Shown piece after piece: positions 1-11,752 of a DNA stretch of 64,000 bases. Under the pieces are notes generated by a model that searched no databases, was not told the DNA's origin, and saw only the letters and a program-made list of their open reading frames with translations. The number at the start of each line of letters is the position of its first letter. Position 1 is the first letter of the stretch. The translations under genes were made by a program, and so were the position numbers. The DNA comes from Roridomyces roridus (lineage: Eukaryota; Basidiomycota; Agaricomycetes; Agaricales; Mycenaceae): assembly GCA_029378245.1 (NCBI GenBank), contig JARKIF010000009.1, positions 1,984,001 to 2,048,000 on the forward strand, given 5' to 3'.

Positions 1-35
1 GATCTCCCGCACAGGTTCGAACCCTGTTGGCGTCG
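1..35 (+). tRNA. 3' end of a tRNA gene, cut by the window edge
   Basis: A complete T arm is visible: stem ACAGG (11-15), loop TTCGAAC (16-22), stem CCTGT (23-27). It is followed by a 7-nt acceptor strand TGGCGTC (28-34) and discriminator G35. A T run follows at 41-44, as expected for an RNA polymerase III terminator. The anticodon lies outside the window, so the isotype cannot be read; a G discriminator only weakly narrows it. Confidence 0.75.
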
Positions 36-459
36 TAACTTTTGCATTTTGAAGCTCTGAAGCTTCTACACACAGATTCCCACTTCGTTGATGTCCTTGC
101 GAACTCGCAAACTTTTTTTTAACTGATGAAATTCTCATTGTCGCTGTATTTGACCAGTACAGCAGGGCCCTCTGTTCCCAATCGGAGGCGGACTCTCCAC
201 AAACACACCAAGAGTCCAACTATTGGGTGTACTGTGTACATTCTATAGTGGCTCGAAAGAAAAGTCTCCGACGGTGCACGTACGTGATAATCAAAGTTGA
301 AACTAACATGATTTTTTGTTGTGTTATGAACATTAGTACTAATCTGAGCCTCACTCAACGGCTCGAGCCAGAGGTGAGTATGCGACCGCAGACCACTACT
401 GGTGCTCACAAATCCCGTTCAGACGTACCTTCCACCGAGGCCAATCATCACAATACTTG

Positions 460-856
460 TGGAGAACACCAAGGAATTTAACCTTCGTCGACTGGTCATT
501 TTTCAATCTCACTATGCCGAACAGCCTCCCATTAGGCTTCTGAATCTGATACTCAAACCAAGACGCCCCAGGTATTGTCAAGCCGTCGGCGAAACATCTT
601 CAAGTAAACCTTCAGTGACGCCCCAGTCTTTTCTAGTGCGACTCAGCTCAAAGCCGGTTCGTGCGCATGAGACCGAGGGTTGAAGAGCATCGGAATACTC
701 TGTGACCTCGACCATTATATCTTGGATCGGAAAATGGTGTGACGTTCTTGTATTCCACGGAGTACAGGCTCCATCTCGACTGTGTGGAACGATGTAGCTA
801 TAGGACCAGAGAATAATTTCGCCTGGGGTGGTAACTGGAATACAGCAGCTTGTCAT
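460..856 (-). CDS. doubtful small hypothetical protein
   Basis: Two open stretches on the minus strand can be joined across a possible intron near 540-580. One contains the segment DALQPSVSCARTGFEL and the next the segment NGRLFGIVRLKND. I recognise no family. The start used here is the ATG at 856; the frame is open further upstream but without an ATG. The peptide has no clear signal sequence or membrane segment. It could equally be chance open frame, and nothing in the neighbourhood supports a function. Confidence 0.25.
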
Positions 857-1445
857 TGGATAAACAAGGTCACCTGGAAGCCGGAGCAAAGCAGGAGATA
901 TACGATCAAAGAGAGAACGATCACCTGAGGCAAAGAAAAGCAAACACCGCGCATCCTATTTAAGCAATGGCTGGGTGGCTGACAACACCAACGCCTCTCT
1001 CTCTCCTACCACCATCTTCCCTCTTCCCCCATTTCACTCAAGACCTTCAAGCAATCCTCATCAGGTGGGTTGGCTCTCTTCTTCTTCTTCACTTGGGCCG
1101 AGGCAGCGAGAACGAGTCGAGTGGTGCACGCCGGGTCTGCACCAAGACGGTGGGGGCTCGCCAACGTGTATGCACCTATAAATCCGACCCCAGCCTATGC
1201 CCACACGTCCGGCGCTTTGGATGGCTCCCATCGCTGCATACGGCGTGCTCGAACTCTTCTCGCGCCAGCCCACTCAGTAATCGATTCGTCGTTGCTGATG
1301 CCTCGCCTTGCAGGTCGTTTTGTGTCAGTGTGGCTTTGTTGAAACTTGAGATTGTACAGTGTATAGCAATGAATTCAATGACTTTGCTGTGAACTTTGAC
1401 CGTGCCCGATGCTGAGAGGACAAGGGAATGAATCAATTACGAAGC
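857..1445. other. intergenic stretch without a convincing gene
   Basis: The stretch between the doubtful gene and the 3' end of the deaminase gene holds a CT-rich tract at about 998-1035, a TATAAAT at about 1179 and short overlapping open frames with no coding character. It may be a promoter region, but no gene starts here that I can support. Confidence 0.4.
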
Positions 1446-2787
1446 TCAGTAACGTCCTTGAACAGGCTGAAAGCGCCTCAACTCAACCCCCGCCTCACTC
1501 AAAAGTCGCGCCGACGCGTCGTCTCTGCAAACATCGTGATAATTTTTCGAAAGCGAGGAAAAAACACGCACACTTTATAGCTCAGATTATACACAACTGT
1601 CTTTACCCCCGTCTGGATGATCTTGATTGTGCACTTCAAGCACGGGCACGTATTGCAGTACAATACCGCGCCGGACCCCGGGCCTCCTATACGTTCCGTG
1701 CAATGCAGGAGCGCGTTTTCCTCGGCGTGGAGGCAGACACATTCGTTTGCTGCGGCATCCTTGGGTGATGATGACCCACCGTTGCACTGTACGCAGCCGC
1801 CCTCGTTGCAGTTCTTCAGTCCTCGTGGAGTGCCGTTGTAACTGAGAAAAGCATGAGTATATTTAAGAGAACTGTGGGAAGACTGACCCGGTCGCAAGGA
1901 TGCGGTTCTCGCGCACAAGAACCGCACCGACGCGTCGTTTCATGCAATTGGAGCGTTTGGAAGCCAGGGACGCGAGTGTCTGTAAACCGTGGGGTCGGGA
2001 ACAATACGTACATGAAAGCGGTATATTGCCCACCATGAAATACGCGTCCCACTGCGGACGAAGATGTCCTGGATCATGCAACTTGAGATCATCTAGATGT
2101 GAATGGAGCGCAGGGATATTTTGGAAGGTGTTGGTAACATGGATATTCACGAGCTCGCTCAGATCGTGGAGAGACGATGGGGATTCTCGTAACCCTGAGC
2201 CACGGGTGCCAAAGACGAGGCTGTCGTCCTCTCGGACAAAGTCCTCAAGAGACTGTACGCTAATGAAATGGTCATTTGACGGACTGGCCACGCGGCTCAC
2301 TCACCTTTTGGTGCGATGGAAACGATCCAGCAACGGCGCGTCGATAGAGAGAAGCAGGAAGAATGGCCGTTTAACGAAGGTTTCGACCAGCTCCCTGGTG
2401 CATAGGTCGACGGTAACAAAGTCGGCTTTCCAATGCCTCGTCACGAAATTGAGTAAATCGGACTGGGAGGGAAAGTGGCGCGTTTTCTTGTCAAAGTTTG
2501 CTGGGGACGGTTGAGGCGACACTGGTCCAAGGGAGAGAAACGAGAGGTGCCTGGAGGCTATTTGCTCATGATACGGGTCCACCGTCGAGGCGGACTCGAA
2601 AGACTCGTCTGAATGTGTGTCCTGAGCATAGACGAATGAGTTGAGCAGGCCGGGGTGACGATCGACAATGGACCTCCGAGTCAGGATCGTTGGTGATTCG
2701 CACGCGTTGAAAGTCGTGTTTGGAGACGAGGTAGTTTTCCACCGCTGTTTTGCCAGAGGAACGAGTACCAATTATTGCAATAAACAT
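1446..2787 (-). CDS. DCD1: deoxycytidylate (dCMP) deaminase
   Basis: Converts dCMP to dUMP, supplying substrate for thymidylate synthase. Six exons can be spliced cleanly: 2674-2787, 2305-2621, 2034-2259, 1888-1979, 1572-1841 and 1446-1524, all with GT..AG introns of about 46-53 nt. The start at 2787 opens the N-terminal P-loop domain typical of fungal Dcd1, with Walker A GTRSSGKT. The deaminase domain carries the zinc and catalytic signatures HAEENALL and TCPCLKC, preceded by RSNCMKRRVGAVLV and TGYNGTPRGLKNC. The C-terminus ends in DDASARLLSEAGVELRRF, as in the family. The start codon lies only 29 bp downstream of the stop of the POP3-like gene on the same strand. No defect is visible. Confidence 0.95.
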
Positions 2788-2816
2788 GGTTGGAAGCAAG
2801 TGTGTGATCGCGATTG

Positions 2817-3788
2817 TCAAGCTACTACTACAACTTTGGCCATTTTCTCCTTCTTCCTGGCCTTTGCCGCTGCTTTCCCATCTGCCCTCAGTTGTTTCGC
2901 CACCTTCATATCCTTTGGCGCTGTCGTCCGCAGCTGCTTCACGTGCGTAGGAATAAGATTCCGCGTCGTGGACGCAGCCAACGAGGTCAGCCATGGTGCT
3001 GTGATCGTCGGAACAGAATCTAGTATCGACGAGAATGCGACCAATCCCGGCGTGTTGGCCTGAACGTGTAAAATGAGGCGAAAAGACGAGCAAGAAGTCG
3101 AGGAACGCACATCCATAGCAATGACTGCCGCTCTTCGCACACCAATTGCTTTTGCCAACGCAGATTCCGAGCCTTTGGGAAGGGGAACCATCTTGATTGG
3201 GTCCGGCGGTTTGGATGAATTGAACGCGGCCACTTCATGCGGGAGATGGTCTATGAGGATCTGAGGGTCGACATCCGCGCGGCAGACGACAATCAGCTTG
3301 ATTGGTGGAGGGGGCGTATTGGGCTGCTCGCCGTCCACTGCAACGATCTTGCGTAAAGAGCGTATTTGGACATCGAGCCGTTTAGTGACCTCATTAATCC
3401 CGACGATGAGATGGGGGACAACAGCGGGGCATTCCGGCAGCACAACGTCCTCGGAGGATGTAGCGACGACGGTTTCAGCGTCAAGCTTTCGTTTCTTGTT
3501 TTGCTTAGACTCTCTCTGCAGGGCTTTGCGTTTCCTGTTTTCCAGGCCACGGACAGAATTGTATTCCGAGACACCATCGAGGAGTGAGATTGTGCATGCA
3601 AGAGCAGTGTTCTGAACGTTGAAAGGAACGGAAGGCCTGGAACTGTTGGACGAGGAAAGGAGGAGAAAGGAGACCTACCATGGGACACGGAACGGGCTGT
3701 CTAGGACAGGCTTGAAGACGACCTTCTTCTCGACCGTCTCGCGGGCCTTTGCACGGTTGGATGGATTGGTATGCACGCGGGCAGACAT
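2817..3788 (-). CDS. POP3: RNase P/RNase MRP subunit Pop3
   Basis: Protein subunit of the ribonucleoproteins that mature tRNA 5' ends and rRNA. Exons 3679-3788, 3111-3636 and 2817-3059; both introns have GT..AG ends and keep the frame. The N-terminal signature EKKVVFKPVLDSPFRVPW is the family hallmark; the codon for its last Trp spans intron 1. A basic KRK-rich stretch is followed by LIVGINEVTKRLD, which matches the Pop3 core. The C-terminus is Lys-rich (KARKKEKMAK). The start ATG at 3788 begins MSARVHTNPSN. Tightly packed head-to-tail with DCD1. Confidence 0.85.
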
Positions 3789-4172
3789 TGAGAGAGGTTC
3801 TATATTTGCTCTACAAACAACGCGTCTCAATCTTGCTCAGGATCTCGGGACGACGGGGTCACAGGTGCTACATGTGCCCTCTGCACGACAAGAAAATATG
3901 CTCCGGCGTCGGCGTCGAGTGGAGCAGAGTCGTATCTCCAGCCTCTCGCAGCTTGCTTTCAAGCAACACGAGGGCTTTGCGCGTCCAACTCCCAAGATAG
4001 CCCGATCCGGTGCAAGAAATGCGAGTCAGGATGGCCATGGAGTGGACTAGGAGTCTGTAATGTAGTAGTAGAGCACAACACGAGGCGAACGCGTCCAAGC
4101 AGCAATCTCGCAATGCCGTCAACCCGACGCGCCTCTTATAAGCCAACTGCGAGTCCTTTCTGCCACAACACC

Positions 4173-5619
4173 ATGTCCCTGCCACCAGTCCCGGCTCCCT
4201 TGAAAGCTGTGGCTCCTTACCTGCAGCGCGCCGACGAGCTGCGCCAGAAGGAGCCAATTATCGCATACTGGTGTATGTTCTCCTTGGCACCATCCACTCG
4301 GTCGACTCATATCTTGCAGGCACCTACTATGCTGCCCAGGTCGGGATCGCCCTCAAGGCCAGGGATTCCCCCTCGCGGGACTTTCTCTTCGAACTCCTGG
4401 GCTCTCTCGAAAAGCTAAAGGAGGATATCGGTCCTACCGATGCCATCGACATTGAATCCGCAAGCGCTGCCTACGTCGAGAACTTTGCTCTTCGAGTTTT
4501 TGGTATGGCCGATAACGAGGACCGCTCGGGCGCTGGGACTCGGTTCGTACACTACTGGTCCGCCCTTCCTCTATTCACGATTCCTCAGATCCACTGCAAA
4601 GAAATTTCTTGCCGCAGCCAATTTCTTGGAGGTTCTCAAGACGTTTCCCAAGACCGACGTCTCCGAAACCGTGCGCTTCTCATGTTGCTCATGAATTTCA
4701 CCACTTAACGAATGAATAGAACGAGGACAAGATCCGCTATGCCAAATGGAAAGCTGCGGACATTGCCAAAGCCTTCCGTGAAGGCAGGAAACCTACCCCA
4801 GGACCTGCGAACGCGTACCCTTCAATCGAGGCGGAGCTACTGGAACTCGCTGGGCCCCCGACGTCCTCGAGTACAGCTACGATGAAGGAGCATTTCGGGG
4901 CGGCCTTTAGCACGGACTCAGTCCAGGGGTCTCCGCCGCCTCAAATCTCTGTCCCCTCGTCTTCCGGATCGCCCCCCAAGGCGCGACGCACGTCCCCGCA
5001 CATGGAGCCTGCCGATATAGCGAATGCAAATCGGAATGCACCACAAACTCCGCCTGAAAACCTCGCAGGGCTCCAGCCTGGTTCGTGGGGCGGCCGAGGC
5101 GAGGCTACACCTGGAAGTTGGAGTACCGCCGCTACTCCGGGATTAAGCACCACCCCTCAGCAAGAATTGCCCGATGACCCGCCTTCGTCTCCCCTACACA
5201 AGGGAAAAGGAAAGGAACGTACCGGCAGCGGTGACAGCTTGGAGAGCGAAGGTAGCAAGAAGGTGCATTTCACCCCTTCAGTCGTCGACGAGACATCGCC
5301 AGTGTCTCCCGTGCATAATCCGCCCTGGCAAGGTTCCACCCTGTTTAATGGAACGCATTTGCCTTCGGGAGGGTTGGAGCCATCCGCCCCTCCCCTGCCT
5401 CCACATGCTCCTACGCCTGTTGTGCCTCCCCCACCGATGTTTATCCCCTCTCCTACCCTCCTCTCGCCGCCACCGCCCCCAGAGCCAGTCGAGTTGACGC
5501 CGACGATAGTCGCCAAGGCACAGAAACACTGCCGTTTCGCGATCAGTTCGTTGGATTACGAGGATGCGGAGCAAGCGAAACGAGAGTTGCGTGCGGCTCT
5601 CGCGGTCCTTGGTGGTTGA
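4173..5619 (+). CDS. VTA1: Vta1/LIP5-type activator of the ESCRT ATPase Vps4
   Basis: Promotes assembly and activity of Vps4, which disassembles ESCRT-III on endosomes. Exons 4173-4272, 4320-4542, 4589-4670 and 4720-5619. The N-terminal MIT-like region starts MSLPPVPAPLKAVAPYLQRA and continues YYAAQVGIALKARDS. The middle is a long proline- and serine-rich linker (PPPPMFIPSPTLL). The C-terminal VSL helices are clear (AKAQKHCRFAISSLDYEDAE), ending LRAALAVLGG. Length and order agree with fungal Vta1. Intron 1 uses the strong donor GTATGT. Its 3' end faces the 3' end of the arrestin-like gene 98 bp away. Confidence 0.93.
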
Positions 5620-5716
5620 TCCATTTACGTCTCTTCGTTCTTACTCGTGTGCACCCTAGTGCATTACTATGTTTTACAAACTGTATCTTGCTATCTAATA
5701 CCTTGTCTCTATAATG

Positions 5717-7854
5717 CTAATACCCCTCCGCCAATCGTACGCGCTCCTCCAGCTCCCTAATCTTCTCCTTGACAGAGTTGGCGGACGAGGGTGTTGGAGT
5801 GAGCGAGGGCCTCCTCGATTTCACCGCAGACGCTTCGGAATAACAGCTCACCGACTCGTGACTCGGGCTTGAGGGAGGTGGCTCCTGGACACTGGCAGGA
5901 GGAACAGACACGAAGACGGCTGTAGCGATATTGTCTGGTTCCGGAAACGGCAATCCCACGATCGGTGAAGGGTCGGGCACTAGGCGCGAACCAGTAGCGG
6001 GAAGTTTCGGAGAGAAATAGCAGTCGTTGAGAAAGCTGGAGGATGCGACTTGGTACACTGAATGGGACGAGATGGCTGATTCCGAGCCCGGTACGTCCAA
6101 AGCAGCAGGGTTTTCATTACTGCTGAGCTCGTCATTTTGAGCGTTCAGATCGATTGGTGCGAGAGACTGTCGCTTGGATGCTGATGCTTCTTGAAGCTTC
6201 TGTTGAACACGTGTGGCAAACGATGAAGGGCCACAAGGTCTACTGGACCGTGCGCTTTCTGCGTCATCGTCAACACCAGCGATCTCTTCCGGCCCATCTC
6301 CCGGGGTGTCGTCCTCGACGTATTGAGATCGAGCGGACATGACGGCATGCTGTACCAGATCCTCGGTGTCGTCGCACATGGAAACGTTACCGAGCTCTGC
6401 TTCCTGTTCGTGGGTTTGGTCCCCTTCTGCGTATTGGTAGCTTTCGTCCCCTCGATTATCCTCAAACTCGGCCTGCTGGTCGGATCTGGGTGATGGTAAA
6501 GTTGGTGGAGACATTCTAAGGATGATCGGTGGATCCAAAGAGAGGAGATTGACGATTTGGATCGGTAGAGCAACAGAGACGTCCGAAGAGGTGATGCCGG
6601 CCGTTAAACTGACGCTGACTGTATACGCGACCTCCACAAGGCGCCCACGAGGGTGCGTAAGCGCATCGGGCTTGAAAAATCTCAGCAATTGAATTCAATC
6701 TGTAATCTTACGCACCGGTATGGACAGAAAGTGACAAAATTCAGACCGCTCCCCGCCACGAACTCCAGCCCACCAGCCATCAGCGCTGGCATGACCTCGA
6801 GGAAAGCCCTGCACCATTTCCAGAGTCGATGTTGCCACAGATTTACGAGTAGTTTCTGGTTCCCGCTTGAAGACAGTGATAGATCGAATCAGGGTGAGAG
6901 TGAGTCTCTTGAAAATCTTGGTAGTTTCGTTGCGAACTAGCACATGTACTGGAAGTCGGGTTCCTGCGACAAAGATCGAGCGATGGAGTCTGGCGGTGAG
7001 TGTGACTTCTCCACTTCCACCCATGAACAAGGCTTTCGACGTGGTAGCACTGGGGAATTGTTCCGCCGAAGGGGCCAATATCGCAGAAGGATTGAGCCTG
7101 GGCCACACCTCGCAGTCTCGATAGAAATGAGCGATACTTCGTTTGTTGAGTTGGTCCTTCACTTTGATAGAACTGTATAACAATTGGTAAGGGTGATTGA
7201 GCTGGACAGCGACGCACATGAGCGCTATGTATCTTATTGCAGCTCCGGATTGACCAAGGAGAGGACCTTTTGGACGGGAGCCGCTTCCCATTGGTACAGG
7301 CATCTCAAATTCGAGCCGATGAACTCCTTCCCAAGCAATTGCGAAGCCTTCAGAGTCCGGAGGGGAGCTTGTTTCGCATATTGTCAATGGCGAAGTGACC
7401 ACATCGGACAACAGAGCGGAGCATTGGAAAAATTCGTGGTGGTCGCCCTCGATGGCTTCGAAACCGATGATACGAAGTTTTCCGTCAGAGATGGAGACGG
7501 TGGATTCCTTGGGTAATCGCGGGCGGATACGTATTTTGACGATGCCTCTGAGCGGCGTTGAGCTTTCGACACAGACATCACTGTGAAGCGCAATATCCAC
7601 TTCGACTAGAAAGCCAATTGGATTCTGCATCAAAGGATACACGGTAACTCACCGCGAGCCCTTGGTTTTGCGTGTTCCAACGCGGTGGGTTCGCGAGAAC
7701 GGTGTGTTATGAGAGCTCCAGGTGGTAGACGCGAGTTGGCATTGCCGAGGAGGGATTTGAGCTCTGCAGCGCGACGGACGGGGCTAGCGCCAGCGCTAAG
7801 GAGAGTCCCGTGTCGACTGAGGCCTGCGAGGATATCTGACCCTTGGCAAGACAT
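5717..7854 (-). CDS. arrestin-domain protein
   Basis: Arrestin-fold proteins act in fungi mostly as ubiquitin-ligase adaptors for membrane cargo. Three exons: 7653-7854, 6716-7605 and 5717-6670. The N-terminal arrestin lobe is seen as VEVDIALHSDVCVESSTPLR and later WEGVHRLEFEMPVP. The C-terminal lobe shows TLTARLHRSIFVAGTRLPVH and ends around LPIQIVNLLSLDPP. A roughly 250-residue acidic, Ser/Pro-rich disordered tail follows, closing with a short coiled-coil segment (KEKIRELEERVRLAEGY). No PPxY ubiquitin-ligase motif was noticed. The start ATG at 7854 precedes a basic Ser/Ala-rich leader. Confidence 0.8.
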
Positions 7855-8040
7855 GGTGGAAGGAAGGAAGGAAGGAAGATTAACTGGCACAAGGTGGGTT
7901 CAATTGAACCCGAGGTGGGCGCATCATGATCCTCACAACCCGCCATCACATGTACTCGGTGCGCCAAGGACTACCAGTTGCAGCAGTGCGCTCGACGTAT
8001 AAGAATTCCATTGATAATACAATATCTCAATGCGCGTATG

Positions 8041-8961
8041 TCAAGGAGGTAATACCGACAGAGGACTTTCTACCAGCGGAGCCCGGGGAGTTCCTCCTTT
8101 CACTACCAACACAGAGGGCAGTTCCCGACTACGGATGTCGGAGTGGGATGTTGGACTTGCGTCGGGCACAGAATTTTGTGGCGACGAGGGAAAGTCGATT
8201 CTGGGTGCCTGCAGGGTGTGGAATTCTGTCACGGCTCTCGACAGAGTATCCAGCTGTGTTTACTGGTCAGTGCATGCCGCTGAAAGTCGAAAAGAAAATG
8301 TACCTTCGCCATAATCCCGTTGATAGCCTCTTTCTTTCCACGGAACTGGTTTGCGAGCTTGGAAAATTGCTCTTCCCTAGCCTTGTTCTTCTCCGCCTCC
8401 TCGTCACGCGTCAACCCGATACCACCGTCTCCCTCCATATCCTCAATCACAATATGACTTACGCTGGCTGCCCGGGATCTTCCTTTCCCTTTTGGCCGCG
8501 AGTCGCCTGTCATCCCAATCTCCTCCATCTCCATATGCATCCGAGAAATTTGGTTTTGGAGGTCCAGAATACCGGACAGATGCGACCAAAGTTCCTCGTT
8601 CTTTACAGTGACGGGGTCGCTGTTGCCCTCTTCCTCTGGTTGGACATTGCGGTCCGGTGCGAGTGTGGAACCCAAGAAAGAGCCATCAAAGGGGTCATAT
8701 ACGGCGGTGTTGGAATCGAGGCTGGAGGTCGTTCCTATGTCCCCTTGAGACGAGTGTAGCTTCCAAGGTTCCAAATCCCATACCATTCACCCCCTTGTCT
8801 TGTCCATGAGCGAAAAGGTTACCGAGAATGCGGTCATGAGGTAGCTGCTCTGGCGTCCTCGACTCTTCTGCTCTATTGGCGCTGGGTTGTGGAGGAGAAG
8901 TCTCTACCGTTGGCTCTGGTGCATCTGAGGTGGATGGACTCTGAGGAAACCAGTTAAGCAT
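8041..8961 (-). CDS. conserved-looking hypothetical protein
   Basis: Three exons splice in frame: 8784-8961, 8304-8743 and 8041-8253. The first intron is short (40 nt). The protein starts MLNWFPQSPSTSDAPEP and is Ser/Pro/Glu-rich. It contains a predicted helical segment NEELWSHLSGILDLQNQISR and a second one around FSKLANQFRGKKEAINGIM; both could form coiled coils. A Lys/Arg patch RPKGKGRSR may be a nuclear signal. I do not recognise the family. The upstream TTG-initiated extension was rejected in favour of the ATG at 8961. Confidence 0.6.
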
Positions 8962-9071
8962 CACGGCATCGCCACATTGATTGACACTCTTTCTCAACTA
9001 CAACAGAATCGTGCTACTCAAACGCAACCATCTACCGTCCTTGTTAGCAAGATGAAAATTTAAAGAGGAAA

Positions 9072-10219
9072 TTACTGACTGGGAACCGCCTTGCCTGCTG
9101 CATTTACTTTGGCCGACAGTGCCGACCCACCGCACAACAAACCTCTCACGAATGCCTCGGCAACGACTGTAGCCCCCGCGGGCAAAGTATGAGTGTGGTC
9201 TATCGGATAGAAGGGGTCGACGGCGCTCTTCAGTGGAATCAGCAACTCGAAAAATCCCGCCAAACAATACGGACCTCTCCTAGCTTATCGTACGCTTGAG
9301 CGACATAGGCATAGTGGTCCACATATGCGACGCCAGTGTTGTTGCCAGCCACCTCTTTCGCGTACTGGACAAACCGCGGAGGCGCTCCAATGCTGGTACC
9401 AGTCCAGATATCATCCGGTGTCTGGCTCGACACGATCACGTTCGCGCCCTTGGCCTTCAGCCCAGTAACCGCCTGACGCGACCTTCAGTAAAAGCTAGCA
9501 ATGGACAGCCCTTTCGCACCTGTTGCATATAGAAATTGAAAGTGTGGATGACCTGGGTGTTTGTGAGCGTCTGTTTCATCATCTTTGTTGGTTTTATTCA
9601 CTGCGGAGGTGCCATTCGCCAGTGTGACGGTCGTGGTCGCTGTAAGGCTGTCTCCGAAAGAATCCTGCCTCCCGTTGTCGGTCGTCCCAGAGAGGCCGTC
9701 GTTCTGCTCTCATTCAGTGCTCGATGGCAAATTCAAGACTGGAAACCCACATGGCCGAACTGATCCAAATTGAGCAGCAGGAACCAGGCCTATGCTCAAG
9801 CACTCACTTCAATAATCTGTGAATTACACGGTGAGTTTAAAACACAAACTGAAAAGAAATGGACTGACAACAAAATCTCCCGATTTGACGGAGCTTGTCA
9901 ACGTGGTGAAACGACCCTCGTCGGTGTAGCTGCGCGCAGAGCGTCCCGCTATGGCGTCATTCACAACTGGAATGGTCAAGAACTGTCCCAGATATTGGCC
10001 CCATCCTGTTTATTTGGTTCAGCAAACAACAAGTCGAGCAACGCTGATAATGTACCGTCGGTCCCAGAACCTCCTCCCCCTGGTGCCATAGTAGAATCAC
10101 CAGCCTGAAAAACCAATCTACATCTAGCTGGTGGCACAGATCGCATTTCGTACCATAAAGACTGTTTGGGCGTACGCGCCGAGCGAAATAAACAAAGAAA
10201 CAGCAACCCGGGTAAGCAT
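9072..10219 (-). CDS. rhamnogalacturonan acetylesterase-like SGNH hydrolase, copy 1
   Basis: A secreted SGNH/GDSL esterase (CE12 type) that would remove acetyl groups from pectin rhamnogalacturonan. Nine exons: 10154-10219, 10056-10104, 9869-10005, 9808-9816, 9751-9759, 9602-9703, 9520-9552, 9275-9472 and 9072-9227. The start MLTRVAVSLFISLGAYAQ is a signal peptide. Block I is AGDSTMAPGGGGSG, block III is NDAIAGRSARSYTDEG, and the oxyanion-hole motif FGHND is split over two exons. The catalytic Asp/His block is DPFYPIDHTHT. Two consecutive exons are only 9 nt long, encoding IIE and FGH. Each flanking intron is 47-52 nt with plausible branch points, and reading through any of them hits stops. 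Tandem with copy 2. Confidence 0.88.
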
Positions 10220-10477
10220 GTTGTTGGCGAGTGAAGAACACGTCTTCCCTTCGTCTTTTATATGCGATGAGGAGCGCGGACCGCGAGCATCAGGTGAGCG
10301 CTGAACATTGGACGCGCTAAAACGATATTTCTCCGGGTAACCAATGCTATTATCGTTCATATGACCGGGCTTGTTGCGAGAAATCCGGACCGCGACGTGC
10401 CTTGCAAACACATGAGCGCGAAGAAGTCACGTATGCAATTGCGGAGAACCAATTAAAACCGAGGAATAGGCTACTAC

Positions 10478-11520
10478 TCAAATACAGCCGTTTGGGACCG
10501 CTTTCCCTGCGGCATTAACGAAATTCTTCAATGCACTGTTGCTACACAACAAGCCTGAAGAAGTGTAAGATTGCTTTTGAAAGTTCTGGAGGAGCCCTAC
10601 CTCGGACAAACGCTTCGGCGACGACCGTAGCGCCCGCGACCGACGTATGAAGATGGTCAATCGGGTAAAACGTGTCGACCGTGGTCATCCCAAGCGCCTC
10701 GTAGGCCTGCGCAGTGTAGTTGTAGTGGGGAATGTATGTGATCCCAGTGTCAGTTCCGACAGTCTGAGCGTAGGTAACGAATCGGCCTCCATCAGCGATT
10801 TGGGTTCCGGTCCAAATATTATCAGGTGTCTGCGATGCTAGAGCTTGTTCAACCAAAACCATCAGATGAACGAGCCACGCACAGATAATCGGGATTCCAC
10901 CCTTGGCTTTGATTGAGTTTACCGCGTTTTCAACGTAAAAGTTGAAGGAGTGGATGACTATCTGTGTGCCGCTGAAGAACAGTCAGGGAATATACTCCAT
11001 GAACAAGAACTTATGTACTTGGTCTCTGTTACAGCTGCGGACTTGTCAGACAAGTCATCCTCGAGGGAAAACGATTGCACAACTCTGGGTTATGTTGTAT
11101 CCATTTCCCACGGCGTCCTCTTGCCCGTTGTCGAAAGCAGTGCCAGAACTTCCATCGTTGTGCCCAAACTATGATCCATCAGCATTTTCACAAAACCTCC
11201 GATCCAAAGCTCACCTCGATGACCTAAAACGGTTCACTACCAGTTTACACGCAACAGAGCAAGTTTCGTACCACATAATCCCCCGCCTGCACAGAAGCAA
11301 TAAGGGTGTTGAAGAACCCCTGGTTGGTGAAAGATCGCGCGCTAGTACCCGCCACAGCCGAGTTGACCACAGGGATAGTCAGATATTGCGGAAGTTCAAC
11401 ACCCCAGCCTTGAGTCCCGCTGCCGCCGCCACCGAGAGCCATAGTACTGTCCCCAGCAAGGCGAAGAGTTTGCGCTGAAGCAGTCAACAAATACAAGAAC
11501 GGAAGAATGGTCTGCAACAT
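10478..11520 (-). CDS. rhamnogalacturonan acetylesterase-like SGNH hydrolase, copy 2
   Basis: Paralogue of the gene downstream, same strand, 258 bp apart. Seven exons: 11272-11520, 11215-11223, 11112-11168, 11019-11041, 10883-10971, 10601-10837 and 10478-10554. Signal peptide MLQTILPFLYLLTASAQ; block I AGDSTMALGGGGSG; TIPVVNSAVAGTSARS; FGHNDGSSG intact; final block DTFYPIDHLHTSVAGA. One 9-nt exon encodes VIE. Unlike copy 1 it lacks the two introns in the N-terminal region, has FGH joined to ND, and carries an extra intron inside the last block. The fourth exon (23 nt) is the least certain piece of this model. Confidence 0.85.
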
Positions 11521-11752
11521 GGTGGTGGTCTGTTGGCTCCTGACGGTCTCGCAGACATTCTTAAACGCGGTGGAAGTCGACGGGCCGCAGGAAAGTCAGA
11601 TGTAGTACATCACAGGGCATCGAGAATACCACTTCTCGAGATTTTTCCGAACACGGTGTACCTTGACGACGCATGATGCGAGTACAAGGACTTCATGAGC
11701 ACGTGGCCATAGACACACGACAAGACGCATTCCGAAACGAGAATTAACATAC

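Noticed and set aside
967..1392. Overlapping open frames on both strands, up to 141 codons
   Set aside because: No coding character, mutually overlapping, compositional C/T bias, no splice-supported gene.
7858..7880. GGAA/GGAAGGAA run upstream of the arrestin-like start
   Set aside because: Ordinary microsatellite; no evidence of function.
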